A stretch of 5,216 nt of DNA, taken from the NCBI GenBank assembly GCA_028293225.1, contig JAQGPE010000413.1, forward strand, positions 1 through 5,216. The letters run 5' to 3'. Below the pieces are notes generated by a model. That model was not told where the DNA came from. It made no database searches and worked only from the letters and a program-made list of their open reading frames with translations. Shown here piece after piece: positions 1 through 5,216 of the stretch (its first letter is position 1; each line of letters starts with the position of its first letter). Made by a program: the position numbers and the translations under genes. Origin of the DNA: Akkermansiaceae bacterium. GTDB taxonomy: Bacteria > Verrucomicrobiota > Verrucomicrobiia > Verrucomicrobiales > Akkermansiaceae.

Positions 1-1055
1 GAGTTGGCCTGAAGGTAGGGCTCGTTGCAGTAGCCCTTGGCAGCCGTCAGCCCATGGGCGATCAGATCAGCCGTCAGCGACTGGCCGCCGCTGGTGGGCA
101 GGAAGGTCCGGGCACAAGTCGAGACCGCGGTGTCGCTGATCGACCCTGGCGCGAACTTAAGGGATTGATAAGCTTCATCGGTCGCATGGGGATCATTGCT
201 GCCCCAGGAATAGTAGCCGGCCAGGTCCTTCCGATTCCCCACGAAGTCCGGGGTCGCATCCAGTTCGCAAGCGATCCCGCGCGCCTCCAGTACCTCCGCG
301 GCACGGCTCATGTCGGCATTGAAGCCGCTCCACGGCGCCTCATCGGGAATCTCGAGCGGGATCGACAGTTGCGGAAACTCCGCCTTGTCCCCCATCCCGA
401 AGTCAGACTGGGCATCCAAAAGGAACTTCCCCCGTGGTGGCTTCCCGTCCGAGGCCAGAGACCGCGTCACTAGAGCCATGGCATCCGCCTGGGTGTAGCC
501 ATCCAGCCGGCTCACCAGATAGCCCCCGAACTTCGCATGCGAGAACGGCTCGTCGGTATTCCAGTATCGGTTTGCCCAAGCGCATCCCAAAGCTCCCGTC
601 GGATCGTGGTTGGTAAAGTGGTATCTTTTGGCCTCCGGCAATTTGTCGTAATCCAGGGCTGCCAGGGTGCTGTCGACTGAAGGCGAGGCGATGTTGTTGT
701 CCTCCTTATTGCCGGTATCCCCGCCCTTGATCCGCAGCGGCACCCCTTTGGTCAGAACAATGAAGTCGATTCCGGGATGCTCCTTTAAATAGGCCTCCAA
801 AGGCGCTTCCACCAGAGTCCTGTAGTCCTCGTAAGCAATCGTCTCGTTATCCGCGCTGACCGCGGAGTCCGGGCAGTGGATGACGAGGCCATGTTTGACT
901 CCCCGTTTGCTGGCGTAGTCCTTCCCGATTGCCAGAGAGACCGGGCTATCGCCGTTGACGACCACTAGAACCTCGTCGGGGCTCCGCTTTTTGGGAGTGG
1001 CATTGAGAGGGACGACAGCGCTACAGAACAGCAGGGGAAGCAAAGGCCATTTCAC
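1..1055 (-). CDS. Secreted TIGR03790-family protein, 3' end beyond left edge
   Basis: A frame with no stop runs from a GTG at 1055-1053 to the window edge, giving 351 codons; the C-terminus is outside. The first ATG nearby (1050-1048) is in another frame and stops after nine codons. The GTG start gives MKWPLLPLLFCSAVVPLNA, a good signal peptide probably cut after Ala19, so export is likely. A lipobox is unlikely because Phe precedes Cys11. An in-frame TAG lies 16 codons upstream. I recognise the TIGR03790 pattern: VVVNGDSPVS (31-40) with YASKRGV (47-53), FIVLTKGVPLRI (98-109), GGYLVSRLDGYTQADA (177-192), GKFLLDA (209-215), AGYYSWGSND (279-288), the GSISDTAVST stretch (304-313) and a KGYCNEPY block (340-347). 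Members are uncharacterised exported proteins found in Verrucomicrobiota, Acidobacteria and others; no activity can be assigned. No clear Shine-Dalgarno precedes the GTG. It is divergent from the phosphatase gene. Confidence 0.85.
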   Translation of the reverse strand, partial: MKWPLLPLLFCSAVVPLNATPKKRSPDEVLVVVNGDSPVSLAIGKDYASKRGVKHGLVIHCPDSAVSADNETIAYEDYRTLVEAPLEAYLKEHPGIDFIVLTKGVPLRIKGGDTGNKEDNNIASPSVDSTLAALDYDKLPEAKRYHFTNHDPTGALGCAWANRYWNTDEPFSHAKFGGYLVSRLDGYTQADAMALVTRSLASDGKPPRGKFLLDAQSDFGMGDKAEFPQLSIPLEIPDEAPWSGFNADMSRAAEVLEARGIACELDATPDFVGNRKDLAGYYSWGSNDPHATDEAYQSLKFAPGSISDTAVSTCARTFLPTSGGQSLTADLIAHGLTAAKGYCNEPYLQAN

Positions 1056-1181
1056 AATCGCAATAGGGAAAGTCGTCGGATGGATCAGAATCGAACGCTG
1101 CTACGGATCAATCCCGTGTGAGTATTTCAGCCGATTGATGTGACCCCCTGAGCAGCCTTGCATCCTTGCCGCTGAAGGCGA
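1056..1181. promoter_or_regulatory. Divergent intergenic region between TIGR03790 gene and phosphatase operon
   Basis: This 126-bp spacer separates two divergent genes, so it must hold the promoter of each unless one is far upstream. It is more AT-rich than the flanking genes. I could not pick out convincing -35/-10 boxes; promoters in this phylum need not match the E. coli consensus. It holds a 7-bp inverted repeat (listed separately) and two copies of GGATCA at 1082-1087 and 1105-1110, 23 bp apart. GAAGG at 1174-1178 is a weak ribosome-binding site only three bases before the phosphatase ATG. Confidence 0.5.
1107..1139. repeat. Inverted repeat, 7-bp arms, 19-bp spacer
   Basis: ATCAATC at 1107-1113 is exactly mirrored by GATTGAT at 1133-1139. 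It lies in the divergent promoter region. The spacer is long for a hairpin, so a bound protein dimer or chance are both possible. Confidence 0.3.
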
Positions 1182-1544
1182 ATGCTTCTGCTAGTGCACG
1201 AGATCGCCGCCCGTGAGAAGATCCTCTTCGTTTGCGCCCGGAACAAGATCCGCAGCCTCACCGCTGAGCGGCTGTTCGCAGACTCCCCGCGCTACGACGT
1301 GAAGTCCCGCGGGCTCTCAAAGGAATCCCGCATCCGCCTCTCTGCCAAAGATCTTGCCTGGGCCGACCGGGTTTTTGTCATGGAGAAGAACCACAAGAAC
1401 CGGATCACGTCCGACCACCGCGAAGCGGCTTCCGGAGTGGAAATTATCTGTCTCTTCATCGAGGACATCTACCAGCCGATGCAGCCCGAACTCATCGAGA
1501 TCCTCCAGGAGCGCCTTGAACCCTATCTTGATCTGCGGGAATGA
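1182..1544 (+). CDS. Small cytoplasmic protein tyrosine phosphatase (COG4551-like)
   Basis: This 120-residue protein resembles the small predicted tyrosine phosphatases of COG4551, related to low-molecular-weight phosphatases that remove phosphate from tyrosine through a cysteine-phosphate intermediate. The strand KILFVC leads into the C-X5-R loop CARNKIRS, with nucleophile Cys18 and phosphate-binding Arg24, followed by TAERLF. WADRVFVMEKNHKNRI (60-75) matches the conserved WAD-x-x-FVME segment. As I recall it, the family's later acid motif is close to DIPDDY; here it reads FIEDIY (92-97), leaving Asp95 as the candidate general acid. There is no signal peptide or membrane segment. The ATG at 1182 adds about 12 residues before the usual start and has a weak GAAGG upstream; an in-frame GTG at 1194 is an alternative. 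Its stop overlaps the ankyrin gene start, suggesting co-transcription and translational coupling. Substrate unknown. Confidence 0.85.
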   Translation: MLLLVHEIAAREKILFVCARNKIRSLTAERLFADSPRYDVKSRGLSKESRIRLSAKDLAWADRVFVMEKNHKNRITSDHREAASGVEIICLFIEDIYQPMQPELIEILQERLEPYLDLRE

Positions 1545-2887
1545 ACCAGGAAGCTCAAAGCAAGATCGATGCGGCACTGAGAGATCTCTGTTCCGGTGAC
1601 ATCGGACCCGCCCGGACCGCGGCCCGGCTGCCCAACAAAGATGTTTATCTGGCGTGCGCTTTGGCAGACCTTGAGGGCGTCGATTCCTTCATCCGTGAGG
1701 ACGCCGGATGGGTGACGCGGACAGGCGGTCCCAATGGATGGGAGCCGATCCAATATGCCTGCTACTCCGGCTGGACCCTCTATCGGCCCGAATTGAAGGG
1801 AGATCTGGTGGAAATCGTGAAGCTCCTATTGGCATCGGGAGCCAATCCCAATGCTTGCCATGTCCTTCCTGAGAACGGCAGATGGCCGCAGACCCTTCTC
1901 TATGCCTGCTCTGGAATCCTGAACCATGCCGACCTCACCGAGCTGCTGCTGAAGGCCGGGGCAGACATCAACGAAGGCCTGCCTGAGCCTGATCCGAACG
2001 ATCCGGGCAAGTCTCCCTGGGGACCGGAGGCCCTCTATCATGCCACCGAGTTCAAGGACACCGCTTGCCTTGAGCTCCTGCTAAAAGCCGGGCCGCGGCG
2101 GCTCTATGTTTCCTATTGTCTGGCGCGGGCGCTGGATTTTGAGAATCCAGCTGCAATCGGCCTTTTTCTTCGCTACGGCGCCGATCCTGACTTCCAAGTC
2201 CCATGGGCGCAGAACCGGGCCCATCTGCACCGGGCGATCATCAATGGCCGTTCGGCTGAGATCGCGGAACTGCTGATCAAGGCTGGTGCTTGCCTGGCCG
2301 CCCGGGACAAACGCGGGTTCACGGCCTATCGGTACGCGGTGCGGTATGGGCGGATCGAAATTCAAAGGTTGCTCGAGAGCCGCGGGGAGAGTGATGCGAC
2401 CGCGTCCGATCGTGAACTTGGATTGCTGATGCAGGGGATATCGGGCGTGACGCCGACGGAGCCCATTGATCCGGCCCTGGCCAATGACGCTGCGAGGCGG
2501 AATGATGTCAGGGCTCTCACCGCACTGGCTGGAGCTGGCGGGGATCTCAATGCACTGCATGGAGGGATGGCGCCTCTCCATGAGGCGGCCTGGTGGGGCC
2601 GGCTTGAATCTGTTAGATTTCTGATTGCCCGGGGGGCGGATCTCCATGCGTCTAACAGCTATGGCGGCGACGCGCTTTCCACTGCGATTCACGGTTCCCT
2701 GAACTGCTTCGGAGGTGGGGCCGGTCCTGCTGCCTATCTGCCCGAGGAGGCTCCGGCCGGCGACTACCCCGGGATCGTGGAACTGCTGGTGGAGGCTGGC
2801 GCCAAAGTACCGGCGCATGGTGATGGTAGCCCATCCGTCCGGCTTGTGCTGCGCCGCCATCTCGGAGCATTGGGATCAGCGGAGTGA
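1541..2887 (+). CDS. Ankyrin-repeat protein, coupled to the phosphatase
   Basis: This 448-residue protein is mostly ankyrin repeats, helical modules that bind other proteins; no catalytic domain is visible. Repeat-like units lie near 66-104 (ending LLASGANPN), 117-144 (LLLKAGADIN), 164-184 (ELLLKAG), 192-217 (FLRYGADPD), 228-257 (ELLIKAGACLAARD), 259-282, 311-339, 344-371 (APLHEAAWWG, then FLIARGADLHA) and 376-422 (ELLVEAGAK). Several carry insertions, as at 104-116, 145-163 and 384-408, so the array is irregular. A non-repeat linker at about 283-308 may split it into two blocks. With no signal peptide or membrane segment it is probably cytosolic. The ATG overlaps the phosphatase TGA as ATGA, so translation is probably coupled. 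The last 12 bp overlap the 3' end of the convergent regulator. A role as partner, adaptor or inhibitor of the phosphatase is inferred only from position. Confidence 0.88.
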   Translation: MNQEAQSKIDAALRDLCSGDIGPARTAARLPNKDVYLACALADLEGVDSFIREDAGWVTRTGGPNGWEPIQYACYSGWTLYRPELKGDLVEIVKLLLASGANPNACHVLPENGRWPQTLLYACSGILNHADLTELLLKAGADINEGLPEPDPNDPGKSPWGPEALYHATEFKDTACLELLLKAGPRRLYVSYCLARALDFENPAAIGLFLRYGADPDFQVPWAQNRAHLHRAIINGRSAEIAELLIKAGACLAARDKRGFTAYRYAVRYGRIEIQRLLESRGESDATASDRELGLLMQGISGVTPTEPIDPALANDAARRNDVRALTALAGAGGDLNALHGGMAPLHEAAWWGRLESVRFLIARGADLHASNSYGGDALSTAIHGSLNCFGGGAGPAAYLPEEAPAGDYPGIVELLVEAGAKVPAHGDGSPSVRLVLRRHLGALGSAE

Positions 2888-3964
2888 CTTTTTGGGAGGA
2901 GCCAGGGATTCTCCGATGTCGATGGTGGTTTCCACGACCCATTGGGTGGTATCCTGCCGTCCTTTCCCGGCGAGGTTGAGCCACTGCATGATCCGGTCGG
3001 TGGGGCGCCCCAGATCGTAGGAGAAGTGAGCGATCTTTGGCCGGAACCATTCAAGCGATTCCTCCTTGGCCATGCAGAAGAGAGAGAGGTCTTCCGGGAC
3101 GCGGATCCGGCGATTGGCCAGAAATGCCAGGACGGGGCCGATGCGGGAGGCGGCATCGATGATGAGGGTTGAGGGCGGGCTGATCCGGAAGAGCTGCTCA
3201 AGCCGCTCGTTGAATGACTGGGGATCGAAATTCCAGGGCGGCAGAAAATAGGACGAGTGGCTGGGTGAGACGCATTGCAGTTCCTGGAGGAAGGCGGCGA
3301 CGATGCGGTTCGGGCAGGGCTCTTTCCAGTCCGGAGGGACGAGCATCGAGATCCGGCGATGGCCCATCTCCAGAAGCAGGCGGGTGAGTTTTGCCATGCC
3401 GGAGGTGTAGTTGACGCCGAAGGTCGCGATCGGAAGCTCGAAGCTTCGGCCGCCATAGGCAAAGGTGAGGATCTTGCGCTCGCAGAACCAGTCGAGAATC
3501 TCGCGTTGGGCGCAGATGACCACCCAGCCGTCGGCGGGGCTTTTCGAGATCAGGGTTTGCAACGCGGCCGGGTTGCCGGCGATGCAGCTGACGGTCTTTG
3601 GGGCGATGTGGAATTCATAGCCGCCGTCGCGGAGGTGGTACTGGAGGCTTAGGATGAACTGCCGCATCTCCAGGCTTTCGTCCTCGGGAGGACGGTTGAG
3701 GAGGATACCGACGCGGAAGGCACGGGCCTTGGATTTGCGGAGGCCTCTTCTCACCAAGCGCGGCTTGCCGGGGCCCTGGGAGATGATCAACCCCTCTTTT
3801 TCCAGCCGGACGAAGGCGGCTCTGACCGCATCCTTGGAGACCCCGAGGTGCTGGGCCATTGCCAGGGTTCCGAGAAGCTCACCGGCCCACTTGCCACGAT
3901 GAATGCCATCCCGCAGATGGGTCACGGTCTGGTCGGCGGTGAGCTGTTTGCGAACGGAATCCAT
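2876..3964 (-). CDS. GntR-type regulator with LacI-like sugar-binding domain
   Basis: This 362-residue transcription factor has a GntR winged helix-turn-helix at about 9-72 (HLRDGIHRGKW, LAMAQHLGVSKDAV, then LEKEGLIISQGPGKPRLV) and, from RVGILLN (84-90), a LacI/periplasmic-binding-type effector domain to about 355. LacI-like landmarks are LLLEMGHRRISMLVP (196-210), STLIIDAASRIGPVLAFLA (265-283), RVPEDLSLF (288-296), SYDLGRPTDRIMQWL (315-329) and TTIDIGESLAPP (346-357). Such hybrids usually sense a sugar and control neighbouring carbohydrate genes. The ATG at 3964 places the HTH normally but has no strong Shine-Dalgarno. The gene diverges from the esterase across 230 bp containing palindromes, so control of that esterase and of itself is a reasonable inference. 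Ligand and sign of regulation cannot be read from sequence. The GntR part is shorter and less canonical than in FadR-type proteins, but the fold assignment looks secure. Confidence 0.88.
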   Translation of the reverse strand: MDSVRKQLTADQTVTHLRDGIHRGKWAGELLGTLAMAQHLGVSKDAVRAAFVRLEKEGLIISQGPGKPRLVRRGLRKSKARAFRVGILLNRPPEDESLEMRQFILSLQYHLRDGGYEFHIAPKTVSCIAGNPAALQTLISKSPADGWVVICAQREILDWFCERKILTFAYGGRSFELPIATFGVNYTSGMAKLTRLLLEMGHRRISMLVPPDWKEPCPNRIVAAFLQELQCVSPSHSSYFLPPWNFDPQSFNERLEQLFRISPPSTLIIDAASRIGPVLAFLANRRIRVPEDLSLFCMAKEESLEWFRPKIAHFSYDLGRPTDRIMQWLNLAGKGRQDTTQWVVETTIDIGESLAPPKKSLR

Positions 3965-4010
3965 CTGGAGCAGGGTTACCTGTTAGGTCGAAGAGCGTGT
4001 CGATGAACTC

Positions 4011-4077
4011 ATCAAGCGTTATTCAAAGCTTAGATTTCCGGGGATGGATCACAATGATCAAACGAAGGATCAAGACG
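4011..4077. repeat. Three direct copies of an ATCAA-CG motif
   Basis: ATCAAGCG at 4011-4018, ATCAAACG at 4057-4064 and ATCAAGACG at 4069-4077 share one orientation; the last two are 12 bp apart and each is preceded by G. GGATCA also occurs at 4046-4051 and 4067-4072, 21 bp apart. Such repeats can be binding sites for a regulator, but the motifs are short and the copies not identical. Confidence 0.35.
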
Positions 4078-4085
4078 CTGAAGTG

Positions 4086-4096
4086 AAGATGATCTT
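4086..4096. promoter_or_regulatory. 11-bp palindrome, possible operator half
   Basis: AAGAT at 4086-4090 and ATCTT at 4092-4096 form a perfect inverted repeat around a single G. It lies about midway between the two divergent genes, a plausible place for an operator. Arms of only five bases make chance a real possibility. Confidence 0.3.
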
Positions 4097-4140
4097 GGTG
4101 GTGTATTGCTTGGAATGAGAGAGTTAGAGTGCGAGCTGTG

Positions 4141-4155
4141 GGCGATAAAATCGCC
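4141..4155. promoter_or_regulatory. Perfect 15-bp palindrome, candidate operator
   Basis: GGCGAT at 4141-4146 and ATCGCC at 4150-4155 are exact reverse complements separated by AAA. A short, symmetric, GC-armed site about 40 bp before the esterase start and about 180 bp before the regulator start fits an operator for a dimeric GntR-type winged helix. It could instead fold as a 6-bp hairpin in the esterase leader RNA; with only three loop bases and no following T-run it does not look like a terminator. Confidence 0.45.
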
Positions 4156-4194
4156 TAGTGGAGATTCGAGGCGGTCTTCCGTTTCCTGTCCATT

Positions 4195-5216
4195 GTGCCC
4201 ATACGGGTTCGGATCACGAACAAAAGCCGCATAAAAAGGTCCTCCCCCATCTTCCTGAAAAGGGTGGCTGCCATCATTGGTGCTGCCGGTCTCATTGCCT
4301 GGAGCGATGCAGCAACCACTTCGGTTTATTCTCCGGCCACGCCGGCCCGGAATGCGGGAGCCAATGACGGAACCGTTCTTCAGGAAATCGATGTGCCCGG
4401 CCATGCGGCCGGCACCGCACCTCTCTCCACCATGATCAGCAGCCCTACCAGTCGCTCCATCGTCCAACGCAATTCCTCCGGCGTCGGAGTCATCCCCATT
4501 TCCGGCACCTATCAGGGTTCTCCGAACCGGATCGAAGCGAGGGCCGTGGTGATGGATGATAGAGCCCACTCCGGCGCGAGCACCGGTTGGCAGACCATTG
4601 CCACGATGCCTGCCGGAGGAAGCTACTCAGGGGCTCTCACCGAGGTGGCCGCCGGGGGATGGTATCAGATCGAAGTCCGCGCCGTGGCGGGTGACGTGCC
4701 GGAGGAAGCCGCGGTGGTGAAGAAGGTCGGGGTGGGGGACATTTACCTCACCGCCGGGCAGTCGAACTCCGCCAACCATGGGACGCCGCCCTACACGCCC
4801 GCGGATGACCGGGTGAGTGTGCGTCTGGACGCGAGCGGAGCGCTGTGGCGGCAGGGCTACGATCCCATGCCGATCGCCACGGGAGATGGCGGCTCGCCGT
4901 GGTCGCGGCTGGGGGATCAGCTGGCTTTCGCCGACAATATTCCGGTGGGATTTCTCTGTGTTGGCGTGGGCTCCACGGCGACTTCCGACTGGCTGCCGGG
5001 AAGCGCCAACTATGAGACGCGGTTGAAGCCGGCGGTGAAGTCGTTTCCGACCGGCGGGTTCCGGGCGATCCTCTGGCATCAGGGAGAGTCGGACTCGATC
5101 GCGAATGTCCCAGCCGCGACCTATGCGTCGCGAATGGCGGCGATCATCGCGGCGACGCGGAGCGACTCAGGCTGGGCAGTGCCGTGGTATGTGGCCGAAG
5201 CGTCGTTTCACCCCGA
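4195..5216 (+). CDS. Secreted SASA-domain (sialate O-acetylesterase-like) esterase, 3' end beyond right edge
   Basis: An open frame after the TAG at 4156-4158 continues past the edge; 340 codons are visible from the GTG at 4195. This start gives a long basic n-region (RITNKSRIKR and LKR) followed by VAAIIGAAGLIAWSDAA (24-40), a signal peptide probably cut after Ala39 or Ala40. There is no in-frame ATG before the signal peptide and no good ribosome-binding site, so the exact start is uncertain; CTG 4255 and GTG 4264 are alternatives. Residues 42-180 look like a beta-sandwich module (IEARAV at 113-118, GGWYQIEVRA at 154-163, VGVGD at 178-182). The catalytic SASA/SGNH domain follows: GQSN (188-191) with nucleophile Ser190, VGVGSTATSDW (256-266), then WHQGESD (294-300). 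The catalytic Asp/His near the C-terminus lies outside. Family members remove acetyl groups from sialic acid or acetylated polysaccharides; the true substrate is unknown. It is probably controlled by the divergent regulator. Confidence 0.85.
   Translation, partial: MPIRVRITNKSRIKRSSPIFLKRVAAIIGAAGLIAWSDAATTSVYSPATPARNAGANDGTVLQEIDVPGHAAGTAPLSTMISSPTSRSIVQRNSSGVGVIPISGTYQGSPNRIEARAVVMDDRAHSGASTGWQTIATMPAGGSYSGALTEVAAGGWYQIEVRAVAGDVPEEAAVVKKVGVGDIYLTAGQSNSANHGTPPYTPADDRVSVRLDASGALWRQGYDPMPIATGDGGSPWSRLGDQLAFADNIPVGFLCVGVGSTATSDWLPGSANYETRLKPAVKSFPTGGFRAILWHQGESDSIANVPAATYASRMAAIIAATRSDSGWAVPWYVAEASFHP

Larger units (their letters stand above)
3965..4194. promoter_or_regulatory. Divergent regulator/esterase control region
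   Basis: This 230-bp region lies between the divergent start codons of the regulator and the esterase. No credible gene was seen in it: the frames crossing it are short or antisense extensions of the esterase. It is richer in A and T than the flanking genes and holds the palindromes and direct repeats listed separately. Promoters for both genes are expected here, but I could not assign -35/-10 boxes with confidence. The distance from the 15-bp palindrome to the esterase start (about 40 bp) would suit an operator that blocks that gene's transcription. Confidence 0.6.

Noticed and set aside
54..473. 139-codon plus-strand open frame opposite the TIGR03790 gene
   Set aside because: The opposite strand carries a continuous frame with signal peptide and family landmarks; this frame has no recognisable motif.
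1041..1055. Lipoprotein signal in the TIGR03790 protein, from Cys11
   Set aside because: Cys11 is preceded by Phe and sits within the hydrophobic core; the lipobox needs a small residue there.
2081..2860. 259-codon minus-strand open frame antisense to the ankyrin gene
   Set aside because: It lies wholly opposite a well-supported repeat protein, and its Pro/Arg/Gly-rich translation shows no recognisable domain; long antisense frames are common in GC-rich genes.
2764..3462. 232-codon minus-strand open frame in another frame of the regulator gene
   Set aside because: Its Ser/Pro/Arg-rich translation is a frame-shifted shadow; the regulator frame has clear GntR and LacI-like motifs along its whole length.
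3275..3652. 125-codon plus-strand open frame opposite the regulator
   Set aside because: Antisense shadow with Gly/Ala/Glu-rich composition and no known motif.
4095..4135. TTGGTG/TATTGC-like segments as a sigma-70 promoter for the esterase
   Set aside because: No pair of boxes has acceptable spacing and match, so any call would be a guess.
4141..4155. The 15-bp palindrome as a rho-independent terminator
   Set aside because: No T-run follows on either strand, the loop is only three bases, and no gene ends next to it.
4030..4569. 179-codon minus-strand open frame spanning the divergent spacer and the esterase start
   Set aside because: It is antisense to the esterase, of low-complexity composition, and would leave the esterase and regulator sharing no promoter region.

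Overview
The window (5216 bp) looks like chromosome of a heterotrophic member of the Verrucomicrobiota, possibly near Luteolibacter or Haloferula. This is an inference from gene content: a secreted TIGR03790-family protein, a COG4551-type tyrosine phosphatase, a regulator joining a GntR DNA-binding domain to a LacI-like sensor domain, and a secreted SASA-domain (sialate O-acetylesterase-like) esterase. Coding sequence is GC-rich, ribosome-binding sites are weak or absent, and both edge genes appear to use GTG starts. No rRNA, tRNA, CRISPR or insertion sequence was seen.

Layout from left to right. Bases 1-1055 (minus strand) hold the first 351 codons of a secreted TIGR03790-family protein that runs off the left edge. 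It is open throughout and has no usable ATG near its start. A 126-bp divergent intergenic region (1056-1181) follows. On the plus strand, a small tyrosine phosphatase (1182-1544) and an ankyrin-repeat protein (1541-2887) overlap by four bases in an ATGA junction and probably form a two-gene operon. The ankyrin gene meets the convergent minus-strand GntR/LacI-type regulator (2876-3964) tail to tail, with their 3' ends overlapping by 12 bp. A 230-bp region (3965-4194) then separates the regulator from a divergent plus-strand secreted esterase (4195 to the right edge, partial). That region carries a perfect 15-bp palindrome, an 11-bp palindrome and three copies of an ATCAA-CG direct repeat.

Two functional units can be inferred. 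The first is a cytoplasmic phosphatase/ankyrin pair, where the repeat protein may act as a binding partner or substrate adaptor. The second is a sugar-responsive regulator next to a secreted SGNH-type carbohydrate esterase, with the shared intergenic region as the likely control point. Neither is shown directly. The best leads are the phosphatase-ankyrin coupling, the palindrome in the regulator/esterase spacer, and the uncharacterised secreted TIGR03790 protein.
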